A DNA stretch of 64,000 nt from UBA5070 sp035913415 (GTDB lineage Bacteria > Fibrobacterota > Fibrobacteria > UBA5070), in the NCBI GenBank assembly GCA_035913415.1, contig JAMIIV010000159.1, forward strand, positions 62,001-126,000, written 5' to 3'. The position numbers were made by a program, and so were the translations under genes. Below are positions 1 through 9,500 of the stretch, piece by piece. Position 1 is the stretch's first letter. Each line of letters starts with the position of its first letter. The notes beneath the pieces are model-generated. The model saw only the letters and a program-made list of their open reading frames with translations. It was not told where the DNA came from and ran no database searches.

Positions 1-488
1 CCACCGACACGCACACCCCCCTGTTGTTCCACATCGCCCCTTGCCGCGATGTGGCCCTTTGCGTGAACTTGCGGATCGAATTCCTGACCGCCATGACCGG
101 CCCCCTCGAACCCGCCTTGGAGACCCGCCTGCGCGAGGCCAACGAACTCCACCTGCAGGAAGGCTTCGCCGACGGTTCCGTGCTGCTGTTGCTGGCCAGG
201 GTCGATGGGGACATCGCCGGTTGCGTGTTGCTCCAGCAACAGAGCATTCCTCCCAACCTCCCGGTCCCCAGCGGACGCACGGGGCTGGTGCTCAACCTTC
301 ATGTGCGCGAGCCCTTCCGGCGCCGGGGACTGGGCGAAGCCCTCATGCGCGCCCTGGAGGCCGAGGGTCGCAACCGCGGCCTGGACCGACTGGAGCTCAA
401 GGCCACCGAGATGGGGGAGTCCCTGTACCGCCGGCTGGGTTGGAGCGATCCCTACGGCGGCAAGCCGATGGAACTGTCTCTGCGCTGA
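1..488 (+). CDS. GNAT-family N-acetyltransferase (5' end outside the window)
   Basis: The reading frame is open to the left edge of the window, so the true start probably lies upstream; the first in-window start-like codon is a TTG at 24. The visible part is about 154 residues. It holds the acetyl-CoA pyrophosphate-binding loop FRRRGLGEAL (R-x-x-G-x-G/A) after a hydrophobic strand, and a C-terminal segment with YRRLGW, as usual for GNAT enzymes. The family transfers acetyl groups from acetyl-CoA to amines; the substrate cannot be told here. The gene is convergent with the next one, leaving 107 bp in which I see no clear terminator. Confidence 0.8.
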   Translation, partial: TDTHTPLLFHIAPCRDVALCVNLRIEFLTAMTGPLEPALETRLREANELHLQEGFADGSVLLLLARVDGDIAGCVLLQQQSIPPNLPVPSGRTGLVLNLHVREPFRRRGLGEALMRALEAEGRNRGLDRLELKATEMGESLYRRLGWSDPYGGKPMELSLR

Positions 489-595
489 TCCCTGGGTGCA
501 GAAGCCTGGGTGGGACAAACACGCCAAAGGCACCGGAGCCCCTGTCAGCCAACAGGCACGCTCCGAGAAGTCCCCCAGACGCAAGTGGCCTCCCG

Positions 596-2239
596 TTACG
601 GGTTTCCGTGGCGAGAGGGGTAGCGACGCGTGCGAGGGAGTTGCTTCGGCCCGGAACCCAGGATCGTTTGCTCGCCCAATCGCGGGCGGAACTGTTTGTC
701 CAACGTCCCATCCAACACAAACCACACACCACGATCATTCGCGAAGCGAAGCCCGGTGGAGCCATTTTCCGGGGGACACAACGCCTGCACTCGATTGCCC
801 CGGGCATCGTGCTCCAGGACAAACGTCGGGCAACGATCCTCTCGCCTTGCCATGTATCCTCGCGTGCCCCCAAGCACCGCACCCGTTCCAAGGGACATGC
901 CTGCCTGCGGTTCGGTGCGGAATGCCCCCGTTCGATCGACGGAGATTCCCAACGAATCCCACCCCGCGGCCACCTCGATGCCAATGGAGTCGTACTTCAG
1001 GATTCCCCGAGCCTTGTCTTCCAGGTGCAGCGTTGCCCGCACCACCAGGGAGTCCGGTGTTCGCCACCGGAACTGGTTGGTCAAGCGCGCCATTCCGAAT
1101 CCCGCGATGGGAACGTCACCCACCGGTAGAGACGGACCTTCCACCTTCCAGGACACGTCTGGATCCTGGAACGGGGGAATCGTATCCTGGGGCACCGAAG
1201 GCTGCAGCCAAGGACCATGGGGATCCGGAAGGACCGGAGCCCAGACCGTCGATCCCCGGCGCCATCGATAGGACTCCGGCATCACCTCGTACTGCAACCC
1301 TTCCGAACCGAAGGCGTTTTTCAAACGCATCGTGGAGGATTCGAGCGTCCATCCATCTCGTGCGGGAATGCCCGAAACCTTCACCTTCCATCCCGGATGC
1401 GAGACCTCGTTCGTCCCGTCCTCGAATTCCGTGAGCGTGTCGCCCGATCCGGGCAAGGTCAGCCAGCACACGGGGCGGTACAACGACGAGAATCGCGGAC
1501 GCACACCGGCGTCGAGCTTTCCGGCACGGGCACGGATGCATGGCATGCTGTCCAGCGACGACCAGGCCAGGATCCGTCGCGTCCGCAGCGGCGCGCCGGA
1601 GTCGTCCAGCCAGCGGAATTCGTGGGAATATCCGCGTTCGGATCCGGAGTCCCGCGCAAACGACGGATCCGGCTCGAGGACCATGCGATCGGGCGGATCG
1701 ACGAAAACCGGTCCGCGCATGCGGTGCCCCGAATCGCGCTCCACGCGCATCGAGATCCACGGGTGCCATTCCTCCCACTTGGAAAGCAATCGCGCCGTTC
1801 GCACCTGTCCGGAGTGGTCGAAGCACACGGAATCCCATGTGGCCGCACGATCCCGGTGCGCCATCTGCGCGACCACCGGTCCCCAGTGGCACAACGAATC
1901 GCCCGACACGACCAAGGGGGGAGGCGTGGGCACGCCCCAGAACAACGGAGCGCGCCGGATCTCGGCTCCCTCAGGTACACGCCACCCTTTCCTGCCACGC
2001 CGAACCAGTCGGATTGGGCCCACCAGGGTGTCCGTGCCGCCGCGCCAGGTGTCTTCGTGTTCGGGATGCCCCAAGACCTGGATCAGGGAGTCCTTTAGGA
2101 GCAGTCCGCCAACGACGACTTGGGTGCCTGCCACCTGGAGATGGACCCGATCCGATCCAATCCAGGCCACGAGCGTACGAGGAGAGAAAGCGGCACCGAC
2201 CACGCCAAGCGTGGCCGTCAAGAGAGAAAGCAGAGCCAT
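596..2239 (-). CDS. Secreted protein of unknown function (about 547 aa)
   Basis: I do not recognise this family. The protein begins with a short hydrophobic stretch (MALLSLLTATLGVVGAAF) that looks like a Sec signal peptide; the rest is Trp- and Asp-rich, polar and without membrane segments, so it is likely periplasmic or exported. I chose the ATG at 2239; a TTG three codons upstream (2248) is possible. It lies 68 bp behind the preceding secreted-protein gene on the same strand and may be co-transcribed with it. No catalytic motif could be identified. Codon use matches the surroundings, so the open frame is credible even though the function is not. Confidence 0.7.
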   Translation of the reverse strand: MALLSLLTATLGVVGAAFSPRTLVAWIGSDRVHLQVAGTQVVVGGLLLKDSLIQVLGHPEHEDTWRGGTDTLVGPIRLVRRGRKGWRVPEGAEIRRAPLFWGVPTPPPLVVSGDSLCHWGPVVAQMAHRDRAATWDSVCFDHSGQVRTARLLSKWEEWHPWISMRVERDSGHRMRGPVFVDPPDRMVLEPDPSFARDSGSERGYSHEFRWLDDSGAPLRTRRILAWSSLDSMPCIRARAGKLDAGVRPRFSSLYRPVCWLTLPGSGDTLTEFEDGTNEVSHPGWKVKVSGIPARDGWTLESSTMRLKNAFGSEGLQYEVMPESYRWRRGSTVWAPVLPDPHGPWLQPSVPQDTIPPFQDPDVSWKVEGPSLPVGDVPIAGFGMARLTNQFRWRTPDSLVVRATLHLEDKARGILKYDSIGIEVAAGWDSLGISVDRTGAFRTEPQAGMSLGTGAVLGGTRGYMARREDRCPTFVLEHDARGNRVQALCPPENGSTGLRFANDRGVWFVLDGTLDKQFRPRLGEQTILGSGPKQLPRTRRYPSRHGNP

Positions 2240-2307
2240 GCGGGCCAAGCTAGCTCGGTGGCCGTTTGGTTCCCATCGCTACCTCGGCCCCCACGTCGCG
2301 ATTCCGA

Positions 2308-3795
2308 TCAGGGGACCATCAGGCGCGCATTTCCCGACGGTGTGTGCACCACGAGCAGGCCGTGGTGACCGGCGGGGATGGGTAGCACAACATTTCCGGC
2401 CGCAACGGACTCGCTCGCCAGCAGGCGTCCGCTGGTCGACACGAGATCGACGACTCCGGGCCGGCCCATGCGGATCGAGATCGTTCCATCGATGGCGCGG
2501 ACATCGAGTCCCGTGCCACGCACGTTCCGCTCCGACACCGAAACCGCGGCCAGAATGCCGTCCAGGGGGAACTTCCAGCCCCGCACCAGCACGCTGTCGC
2601 CATCGATGGGCCAGGACGAACCGTTGTGGAGGTTGGCGCCGTGCCGGAAGGACGCGGCCCAGTCGTCGCCATCGGGAGCGAACAGCCAGCGCGGGTAGTC
2701 GTTGGCGTACACGTCGACATCGCGGCGACCACAACCTTCGTTGTTCAGGCGAACCGACTCGCCCTCGAGCCTGAGGCTGTCCCCCACGTCGCGAGGGCTG
2801 AACCTCAGGAGGCAACCGGCGCTCTTCGATTCCATGGCTCCGTACTGGTAGGTCTTGACTCCCGAGGCGTAGTTCCACGAGCGCTGGAAGTCCACGGTCG
2901 CCGGGCCTCGGAGGGGATGGACGGAAAACGACAGGACCTCCTCCTCGAAGTAGTCGCCGGCGCTGTATCGGTCGGGTTTGGCCAGATCCGCCGAAATCCT
3001 GGGATCGTTCCAGGGCGATAGCAGGGGAAGGGCTCCCCAGGTGGTCCAGTTGTTGTCGGCGCGCAGCAATCGCGATTCCACAACCACGTCGGCCGTGGCG
3101 ACCGTCCGAGCGGCCACAGGGTCGACGATGACGCACCCGATCCGCCCCGCCAAAGGAAGGATGTCCGCACCCGATGCCCGGCGCGACAATTCGACGATCA
3201 CCCTGGCGTTTGCCAGCCGTTCCAGCAACTGGGCCCGGGCGGAATCCTTGGATATCGGACCCAGTGCACCCTCCAGGCACGTGGTGGGGTCGGGGCGGTT
3301 GTCCACCACATCCGCTGGCCGCCGCTGGCACGAACCTCCCAGGCACACGAACACCGAATCCGGATCGACGGGCACGATCCCGCTTTCGACACTCCCGCTC
3401 TCCTCTCCCAGCGGAATCCATGTGGCGCCAAGGGCCAGCGGAGCCCGATCCACGCGCCGGTGCATACGACGGTTCATGCAACCGGCACGTGCCGCCGCAT
3501 CCAGCTCGGGGTAGGTCGCACGCAGGTGCAACGTCACCGCCGCGGAGGCTTCCCCTCCCCATTTCCGATCCATCGCAAGGGTGTCGACGGTGGCCGATCG
3601 TCGTACGATGCTGTCGAGAACGATTTGTGTGCATCCATCGATCACGCCGAATTCCGTCACCACGAGCTGCTCCACGTCGCCCCGGACCAAGGTCGTGCGC
3701 ACCGGCGAGACGTCCGGCAGGCATTTTGTGGAAGCAATGCAGGCAAAGGACGTGGACGCCGCGATCGCGAACAGGGGGAGAAGGCGAGGTTGCAT
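2308..3795 (-). CDS. Secreted protein or lipoprotein with C-terminal sorting-like domain (about 495 aa)
   Basis: The start at 3795 gives a signal sequence (MQPRLLPLFAIAASTSFAC), with a weak lipobox ending at Cys19; the ORF extends further upstream but into the preceding gene. GGAG lies about 10 bp before the ATG. The middle is cysteine-containing (CLGGSC) and of unknown fold. The last ~60 residues (SIRMGRPGVVDLVSTSGRLL ... VVHTPSG) look like the short beta-sandwich tails used as sorting domains in type 9-type secretion. That resemblance is by eye only. Function unknown; presumably cell surface. Confidence 0.7.
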   Translation of the reverse strand: MQPRLLPLFAIAASTSFACIASTKCLPDVSPVRTTLVRGDVEQLVVTEFGVIDGCTQIVLDSIVRRSATVDTLAMDRKWGGEASAAVTLHLRATYPELDAAARAGCMNRRMHRRVDRAPLALGATWIPLGEESGSVESGIVPVDPDSVFVCLGGSCQRRPADVVDNRPDPTTCLEGALGPISKDSARAQLLERLANARVIVELSRRASGADILPLAGRIGCVIVDPVAARTVATADVVVESRLLRADNNWTTWGALPLLSPWNDPRISADLAKPDRYSAGDYFEEEVLSFSVHPLRGPATVDFQRSWNYASGVKTYQYGAMESKSAGCLLRFSPRDVGDSLRLEGESVRLNNEGCGRRDVDVYANDYPRWLFAPDGDDWAASFRHGANLHNGSSWPIDGDSVLVRGWKFPLDGILAAVSVSERNVRGTGLDVRAIDGTISIRMGRPGVVDLVSTSGRLLASESVAAGNVVLPIPAGHHGLLVVHTPSGNARLMVP

Positions 3796-3962
3796 GGGGC
3801 GAGGTCTCCGCGGGGGTGGAATCGGGGGAACGGGGCACCGACGCCTCGTCCATGACCACAACGATACGGTTTGCGCCGAATCTCCACCGTGCCTGCGCGA
3901 TGCACACGCGCCAATGCCGTTCTCCAACCGGGAACACCCGCTGCCGCCGGCGGGTATCCGCC

Positions 3963-5411
3963 TCAGCCCGAACGACCGCTGGCCGCCAAGGCCATCGCCA
4001 CGTCGGCCTGGCGCACCAGAAGACGGAATCTGTCCCAGGTCTCGCGCTCCATCGGGCGGCCGCTCTCGTGACGGTCGGCGATGAACAGACCCACCGCCTT
4101 TCCTCGCAGGGACACGGGCTGGGCCAGGAACGGTTTGCCTTCGAACAGTGCGTACACGGGGTGATCGAGCATGTCCATCGTGTCTCTCCGACCTGGTTCG
4201 ACCAGCACCGAGCGGCAGTATTCCATCGCTTCCACCAGCACATGCCGCGACGGATCGGTCGCGGCGAAGTGGAATTCTTCCAGCAAGATCCTCCGGTGCA
4301 CTCCCAAGGCATGTCGGCACCGCACCTCTCCCGTACGCGGGTCCAGGAACGCCAGGGCGGTCCGGTCCATTCCCACGCCGCGATGGATGCCTTCGAGCAC
4401 CATTTCCAGCACCGAATTCACGTCGAGTCCCGACAGCAGATTCCCGCTGATCTCGGCCAGTACGCGGTTTTCCGCCGCGGTGTCGATTTCCCCCAGCGCC
4501 GAAACGTCGCTTTCGAGATCGGGGACATGGATGTGCGTCTCGCGGAAGGGAATGCGTGCCGCCACCTCTTCCGACCCCAGGGCCCCGGCGAACCGCGCCG
4601 TCTCGTCGGCCAGTTGGATCAGGATCTCCTTCGCTTCGCCTTCGGTGGTCGACAGATGCCAGGCCATCTCCTTGAGACTGCTTTGCATGCCTGGAGCGGA
4701 CCAGCCCCGTGCGGCCTCATCGGCGACTTCCCACGCGGTTTCCAAAATCCGGACCCGGCCACCCGATCCCGCACCCTTCCCCGACAGGCGCGTGGGCAGC
4801 CCCCATCGCTCGGAGATCGGATCCGACAAACGCGCCAGCGAGAATCCCACGATCCGGGATTCAGCCGACTCGGGCACGACTGCCGGGTCGCGCAGCGCCT
4901 CGTCGAGCTCGTCGGCTTCTGGAGTGTCCAGACTCCAGAACACCATGTGCCCCAACCGGCGCAACATGGTCGCCACGAAGACCTCCTCGGGGGCAGGGTC
5001 GTGGCGGCGCTGCGCGAGTCGACGGGCGATCACGGCCGCGAACAAGGCGCGCGCGATCTCGTCGAGCAGACGCTGGCGGGATGGTCCGCGCAGCAGCGCA
5101 TCGGTGACGGCGATGGAGGTGCAGATGGACCGCACCGATTCGAAACCCAACACCAGGACGGCCCGCGACACCATCGAGATGGGGTGCCCATTGGGGTTGT
5201 AATGGACGGAGTTGGCCACCCGCAGGACCTTCGCGGTGAGTGGGGGGTCCTGGAGGATGACCCGGGCCAAGGCGAAGGTGGAGTACTCTTCGCTGTCCAG
5301 CGCCTTGTCGATCTGGCCCAGCGTTGCCGACAATACGGGTAGCTCCTGTTCGCAGGCCTTGTCGACCCATCGACCGATCGGTCCAGCAGCCATGTTCCTC
5401 TTCTCCATCAT
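3963..5411 (-). CDS. HDOD-GAF signalling protein, paralog B
   Basis: About 482 residues. An HDOD domain (an HD-related, usually non-catalytic signalling domain) covers roughly residues 30-240, with the hallmark LxRVANS after a hydrophobic helix and the SRAVLVLGF segment. A GAF-like domain fills about 325-475 (LAEISGNLLSGLDVNSVLEM, GMDRTALAFLDPRTGE). The family links second-messenger or redox sensing to motility and cell-cycle regulation; the ligand here is unknown. The gene is a tandem duplicate of the one upstream, similar throughout, with 69 bp between them. Start choice is uncertain: ATG at 5411, 5408 or 5393 are all possible, the last preceded by AAGAGG. Confidence 0.85.
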   Translation of the reverse strand: MMEKRNMAAGPIGRWVDKACEQELPVLSATLGQIDKALDSEEYSTFALARVILQDPPLTAKVLRVANSVHYNPNGHPISMVSRAVLVLGFESVRSICTSIAVTDALLRGPSRQRLLDEIARALFAAVIARRLAQRRHDPAPEEVFVATMLRRLGHMVFWSLDTPEADELDEALRDPAVVPESAESRIVGFSLARLSDPISERWGLPTRLSGKGAGSGGRVRILETAWEVADEAARGWSAPGMQSSLKEMAWHLSTTEGEAKEILIQLADETARFAGALGSEEVAARIPFRETHIHVPDLESDVSALGEIDTAAENRVLAEISGNLLSGLDVNSVLEMVLEGIHRGVGMDRTALAFLDPRTGEVRCRHALGVHRRILLEEFHFAATDPSRHVLVEAMEYCRSVLVEPGRRDTMDMLDHPVYALFEGKPFLAQPVSLRGKAVGLFIADRHESGRPMERETWDRFRLLVRQADVAMALAASGRSG

Positions 5412-5450
5412 CCAGAGGTTCCTCTCGGCGCGCACGGCGCCCCTGTCGCG

Positions 5451-5465
5451 GGATTGTACCGCTTC
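5451..5465 (-). promoter_or_regulatory. Putative -10 promoter element of HDOD paralog B
   Basis: Read on the minus strand this is GAAGCGGTACAATCC, containing TACAAT, a good -10 hexamer, about 40 bp before the coding start. The same 15 bases stand before the paralogous gene (6989-7003), although the flanking intergenic sequence differs. No convincing -35 box is seen. Confidence 0.45.
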
Positions 5466-5480
5466 CCCAATCCCGGATCG

Positions 5481-6920
5481 TCAGCCCTTGCCGCCCGCCG
5501 CCAGCGCGAGAGCGATGTCGGCCTGGCGCACGAGCAGTCGGAAATTGTCCCAGATCTCGCGGTCGAGCCCGCGGCGCGTCGCGTGCCGATCGGCTAGGAA
5601 CATCCCCACCGCGTGTCCGCGCACCGCGACCACCTGCGCCAGGAAGGGCTGTCCCTCGAACAGGGCGTAGATCGGATGGTCGATCATCCCCGCGTTCTCC
5701 ATGGCCTTGGGATCCACCAACACCGATCGGCACTTGGCCATCGCCTCGACCAGAACGTGCCGTTGCGTGTCTTCCAGCGCGAATCGCAACCCTTCCAGCA
5801 GAGCCCTGCGATGCACACCCAGGGCCATCTTGCAACGCACTTCGCCGGTGCGGGGATCCAACAAGGCCAAGGCGGTGCGATCCATTCCCACGCCGCGATG
5901 GATGCCCTCCAGGACCATCTCGAACACGGAATTCACATCCAGACCATCCAGCAGGTTGGCCGAGATCTCGTGCAACACACGCAGCTCCGCGACCTGGTCG
6001 GCCTCACCCATGGTCGAAATTCCGCTCTCGGCCTCCACCTCGGCGATGATGCCGTCCTGCCCCGGAACCCGCCGCGCCACTTCCAACGAACCCAGCGCAT
6101 GAGCCACCTGGGCCGTCTCCCGCGCCAGCGAACGCAAGACCGCCAAGGCTTCCGGAGTGGTCGTGGACAGGAACCACGCCACCTCGCGCACCAGACGGAC
6201 CATGGCGGGGGTTTCCCAACCCGATCCCGCCTGTTCGGCCACTTGCCACGCGGTTTCCTGAAGGTGCGTCCTCGATTCCGGCGGTGCCGCGCGATTGGAC
6301 ATCCGGATCGGCAGCCCCCACAGGTCGGCGAGAGGTTCGGACAGATCGGCCAAACGAAACCCCAGTCGCCGGGTTTCGATGGCCTCGGATTTTTCGTCGC
6401 TTTCCTTGAGCTCGGCATCCAAGACCTCGGCCTCCGGCTCGTCCAGGCTCCAGAACACCATCTGCCCCAATCGACCCAGCAACGTCGCGACGAAGACCTC
6501 CTCGGGTGCGGGGTCATGCCGGTTCGTGGCAAGATGCCGCGCGATGACGGCCGCGTACAGGGCGCGGGCGATCTCATCCAGCAGGCGCGTCCGCACGGCA
6601 CCGCGCAGCAGGGCGTCGATGACGGCGATGGAGGTGCAGATGGCGCGCACGGCGTCGAAGCCCAGGATCAGGACCGCGCGCGACACCATCGAGATGGAAT
6701 GACCTCCGGGATTGTAGTAGGCCGAGTTGGCCACCCGCAGCACCTTGGTGGTCAACGGCGGATCCTGCAGGATGACACGCGCCAGGGCGAACGTCGAGTA
6801 TTCGTCGCTGGTCAGAGCCTTCTCGATCTGGCCCAGCGTGGCTGCCAGGACCGGGAGCTCCTTTTCGCACGCCTTGTCCATCCAGATGCGCATCGCTCCG
6901 GTCACGGCTTTTCCTTGCAT
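5481..6920 (-). CDS. HDOD-GAF signalling protein, paralog A
   Basis: About 479 residues with the same two-part layout as its downstream paralog: HDOD domain at about 20-235 (LRVANSAYYNP, SRAVLILGF) and GAF-like domain at about 320-475 (LHEISANLLDGLDVNSVFEM). The start at 6920 is supported by AGGAG about 7 bp upstream; the open frame runs 21 codons further but without such a site. Substitutions are spread evenly along the pair, suggesting an old tandem duplication rather than recent copying. Neighbouring genes do not reveal the pathway. Confidence 0.87.
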   Translation of the reverse strand: MQGKAVTGAMRIWMDKACEKELPVLAATLGQIEKALTSDEYSTFALARVILQDPPLTTKVLRVANSAYYNPGGHSISMVSRAVLILGFDAVRAICTSIAVIDALLRGAVRTRLLDEIARALYAAVIARHLATNRHDPAPEEVFVATLLGRLGQMVFWSLDEPEAEVLDAELKESDEKSEAIETRRLGFRLADLSEPLADLWGLPIRMSNRAAPPESRTHLQETAWQVAEQAGSGWETPAMVRLVREVAWFLSTTTPEALAVLRSLARETAQVAHALGSLEVARRVPGQDGIIAEVEAESGISTMGEADQVAELRVLHEISANLLDGLDVNSVFEMVLEGIHRGVGMDRTALALLDPRTGEVRCKMALGVHRRALLEGLRFALEDTQRHVLVEAMAKCRSVLVDPKAMENAGMIDHPIYALFEGQPFLAQVVAVRGHAVGMFLADRHATRRGLDREIWDNFRLLVRQADIALALAAGGKG

Positions 6921-6988
6921 GCGTATCTCTCCTGTGCCCAACGATTCCGCCCCCGGCATCCTCGCGCGAGGTCCATCATCCACGTCCC

Positions 6989-7003
6989 GGATTGTACCGC
7001 TTC
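6989..7003 (-). promoter_or_regulatory. Putative -10 promoter element of HDOD paralog A
   Basis: Minus-strand GAAGCGGTACAATCC with TACAAT as candidate -10 hexamer, about 70 bp upstream of the coding start. It is identical to the element before paralog B, so it may have been copied with the gene or kept under selection. Confidence 0.45.
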
Positions 7004-7052
7004 GCGCTTCCCGTTGCCTTGTGGTCCCGTCGTCGGACCTGGTCCCGTCGCC

Positions 7053-8372
7053 TCACTCCATCGACCGCGATGGTTTGGCCAAGGCTCGTTCCGTCAGTCG
7101 CTTCGTGTCGCTGGCATCGAAACCTTCCACCAAAACCACCTCGTTGCCCACCAGGCGCCTCTGCGACACGCGCCTTTTGCGATCGCTCCACACCACCACC
7201 CCCTTGCGGCTGGACCACGCGGGGAGGTTGGCTCCCGAGCGCAATTGCCGCACCGACCACCACATCGCCGCGAAGCGCTCCGCCTTCTCCCGATCCACGA
7301 ACGCCAGCCTCCACACCAGCCCGTCCCCCCAACGGGGGTGCGTGAACACCCACAGCCGGTCACCCGCCCAGCCCAATCCGGATCCCCTCAGCACCTCGTC
7401 GGCACGCTGGCGATCCCACGTCAGCGGCAGCCCCGCCAGCCGCGCTTCCCCCGCTCGCATCTGGCCCAACGGGGACCATCCCGCCGGAACGGGTCCGAAC
7501 CCTTCCCACGCCGTGTCCCAGTCGACGGGCGCACGATCGGCCAGGTAGGCGTCGACGTGCCACAACTGCCACGACCCGCGCGGAGGGCGGGCCAGCAGGG
7601 TGTCCAGCCCCGCCAGGCCGTAGCGCTGGTGGAGCACGCATGCCAGATTCTGTCCATAGACGTAGGGCGCGTAGGCGGGAAGGATCACCGACGGTGGCAG
7701 GGGCTGGAACATCGCGATGGATCGGACCCCCGCGTACAGAACCGACATCGCACCCGGCGGCTCCTTCTCGCACAGCGGAGAGCGCCCGCCGAGAGCGCGG
7801 CTGGAGACGAATTCCGCCTCACCTTCCAGGGCTCCCAGCAACCCGAGGACCTCGTCGGGTTCGGTGCGCGCGGCCACGCGCGACACCAGATCGATCCGCT
7901 CGCCCTGGAGCGCATGAACCAGCTCGTGGGCCAACGCATCCCGCTCGCTACCCGGTATCGAGTCGACGAACACCAGGACTTTCCGGGACGCCATCAGGTA
8001 CATCGCCCGGGTTGCCATGCAATCCAGACGAACCCGTTGCAGGTTGGCGCTGATCCCCGGCTTCAGCAATCCACCCGCCACCATCAGGCGATCGACCCGG
8101 TTCGAAGTATCCATGGCTTGGCGCGCCACCCAGGCCGACTGGCTGATGGAATCCACCACGCAGCATCGACGCTCCGGGGGAATCCGTTCCACCTCCGGTA
8201 TCCGGAGGAACCTCACTCCCCTTGCTTCCTCCACCCTTCGACGCACCTCATCCAGATCCCGGGCGAAGACTTGTTCGGCAGTGGCGGGCGGACCACGCCC
8301 CGCGTCCAGGGTCTTGCAACCCTCCAGTCCACCGCTTCCCAAAAGCAGGAACACTCCCCACCATCTCGACAT
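7053..8372 (-). CDS. Lipoprotein with HExxH metallopeptidase-like motif (about 439 aa)
   Basis: The start at 8372 places a signal sequence ending in the lipobox LEGC (Cys20) at the N terminus, so the protein is probably membrane anchored. Around residue 180-185 it has HELVHALQ, a zinc-peptidase-type HExxH helix, followed about 35 residues later by EGEAEF, which could supply the third zinc ligand as in gluzincins. Whether it cleaves proteins is inference. The ORF extends 40 codons upstream, but that part has no signal peptide and reads like noncoding sequence. Substrate and partners are unknown. Confidence 0.75.
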   Translation of the reverse strand: MSRWWGVFLLLGSGGLEGCKTLDAGRGPPATAEQVFARDLDEVRRRVEEARGVRFLRIPEVERIPPERRCCVVDSISQSAWVARQAMDTSNRVDRLMVAGGLLKPGISANLQRVRLDCMATRAMYLMASRKVLVFVDSIPGSERDALAHELVHALQGERIDLVSRVAARTEPDEVLGLLGALEGEAEFVSSRALGGRSPLCEKEPPGAMSVLYAGVRSIAMFQPLPPSVILPAYAPYVYGQNLACVLHQRYGLAGLDTLLARPPRGSWQLWHVDAYLADRAPVDWDTAWEGFGPVPAGWSPLGQMRAGEARLAGLPLTWDRQRADEVLRGSGLGWAGDRLWVFTHPRWGDGLVWRLAFVDREKAERFAAMWWSVRQLRSGANLPAWSSRKGVVVWSDRKRRVSQRRLVGNEVVLVEGFDASDTKRLTERALAKPSRSME

Positions 8373-8514
8373 TGGTCCATGATCGCATTCCCCATTGCCC
8401 CTGGGAGCGCCCCACCTGCGCGGTCTTGGCTCGGAGGATGAGAATGGACCATCACGATCCATTCGTTTCCGATACCTCGACTCGGGCATCACCTTGTGTC
8501 AGTCGGACTCTGAC

Positions 8515-8724
8515 TCAAGGATGCGGAAGGAACTTCCTTGGGGCCCCCGGACTGCGAAGGCCTCCAGGCAAAGAATCCGCCGGCACCGGTTGCGGCGGGG
8601 GAACCTGCAGGCGGCTCGAGGAAGCCGAAGGGGTGGCAGCGGTCCAGTCAAGGAGGCCTGGAGAAACAGCCAAGGCGGCGACGGCCATGAAGGCACATCC
8701 CAACAACGCAGAGGGTACACGCAT
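8515..8724 (-). CDS. Possible small secreted or membrane peptide (69 aa)
   Basis: From the ATG at 8724 the frame encodes a charged start and a hydrophobic stretch (LLGCAFMAVAALAV), then a Pro- and Ser-rich tail. It could be an exported small protein. There is no clear ribosome binding site and no recognised family, so this may be chance. Confidence 0.3.
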   Translation of the reverse strand: MRVPSALLGCAFMAVAALAVSPGLLDWTAATPSASSSRLQVPPPQPVPADSLPGGLRSPGAPRKFLPHP

Positions 8725-8930
8725 GGGTGAATCTTTGAGGATCTGGGAGGAGGGCCCCACTGGGGGGTATGGGCCTGGGTTGGACATTCTGAAGATACCT
8801 AGCAGGCGACCTCTCAAGCACCCCATCCTGCAGAACTCTGTTGACAAAGTGGTCACCGGCGGGGAACAGGGGTGCCTGGTTTGTCTTTCTGTTGACCAGA
8901 GCGTATGGGGGGCACAGGTCCGTCCAGCAA

Positions 8931-9340
8931 CTGTGCAACCAGCGGCCTGCTAGCTGTGCAAGTCGCCCCGATCAAAGTTGGACGAGGTGCATGCGATGCT
9001 GTGCACAACAAATCCCCTGAAGTGCGCTCGACTGTGCATCTCGTGCGAAACCGCTTTCGTACCGCAACCGCCATCACCACATGTAACGGTGCGCACCAGA
9101 TTTTCCGAAGCGATCCTCCAGACTGTGCAAGGAGTCTATCGATCCATCAACGGAGCGGTGGGGAAGGTCAACCGAAGCGTCCGGTCCTGGTGCTCGGCAT
9201 TGGGAAGGGAAATCGTCTGCCACGGGAGGATTCGTGGCATCGGACTGTGCAGGCTCGCCGGGATAGAATCCGAGGCTGGCACGGGGGCCACAACCTCAGG
9301 CTGTGCAGAAGCGCTTAAACGCATGCTGCCCGACTGTGCA
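8931..9340. repeat. Cluster of eight CTGTGCA heptamers
   Basis: CTGTGCA occurs in the same orientation at 8931, 8954, 8999, 9032, 9123, 9245, 9301 and 9334. The last three lie in the truncated array repeat and recur at matching positions in the later repeats (9945, 10034, 10663, 10719); the first five are in otherwise featureless DNA. The 434 bp from 8725 to 9158 holds no gene that I can support. Confidence 0.5.
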
Positions 9341-9500
9341 GTGGGGTGCTGCCTAGAACAGGGTCCAGCCTTCGGGTTTGGGGAGGAGTTGGAAAGGAGT
9401 GCCGCAGGGGAGGGTGGAGTCGAGGTTCACGGGAGTATAGCGGGTGCCGAGTTGGAGGTCGTAGGTAAGGGTGTAAAGGTCGGGGCCGACGCGGCGGTAG
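9159..9500. repeat. Array repeat 1 (truncated)
   Basis: Left-most, partial copy of the long repeat. It holds the conserved 3' third of the first lipoprotein gene, the downstream spacer, and part of the remnant of the giant gene's tail. Similarity to the other copies stops abruptly at 9159. Confidence 0.8.

Noticed and set aside
8853..9080. Short minus-strand frame in the CTGTGCA cluster region
   Set aside because: No ribosome site, signal or family pattern; it runs across the repeated heptamers and is best treated as noncoding.
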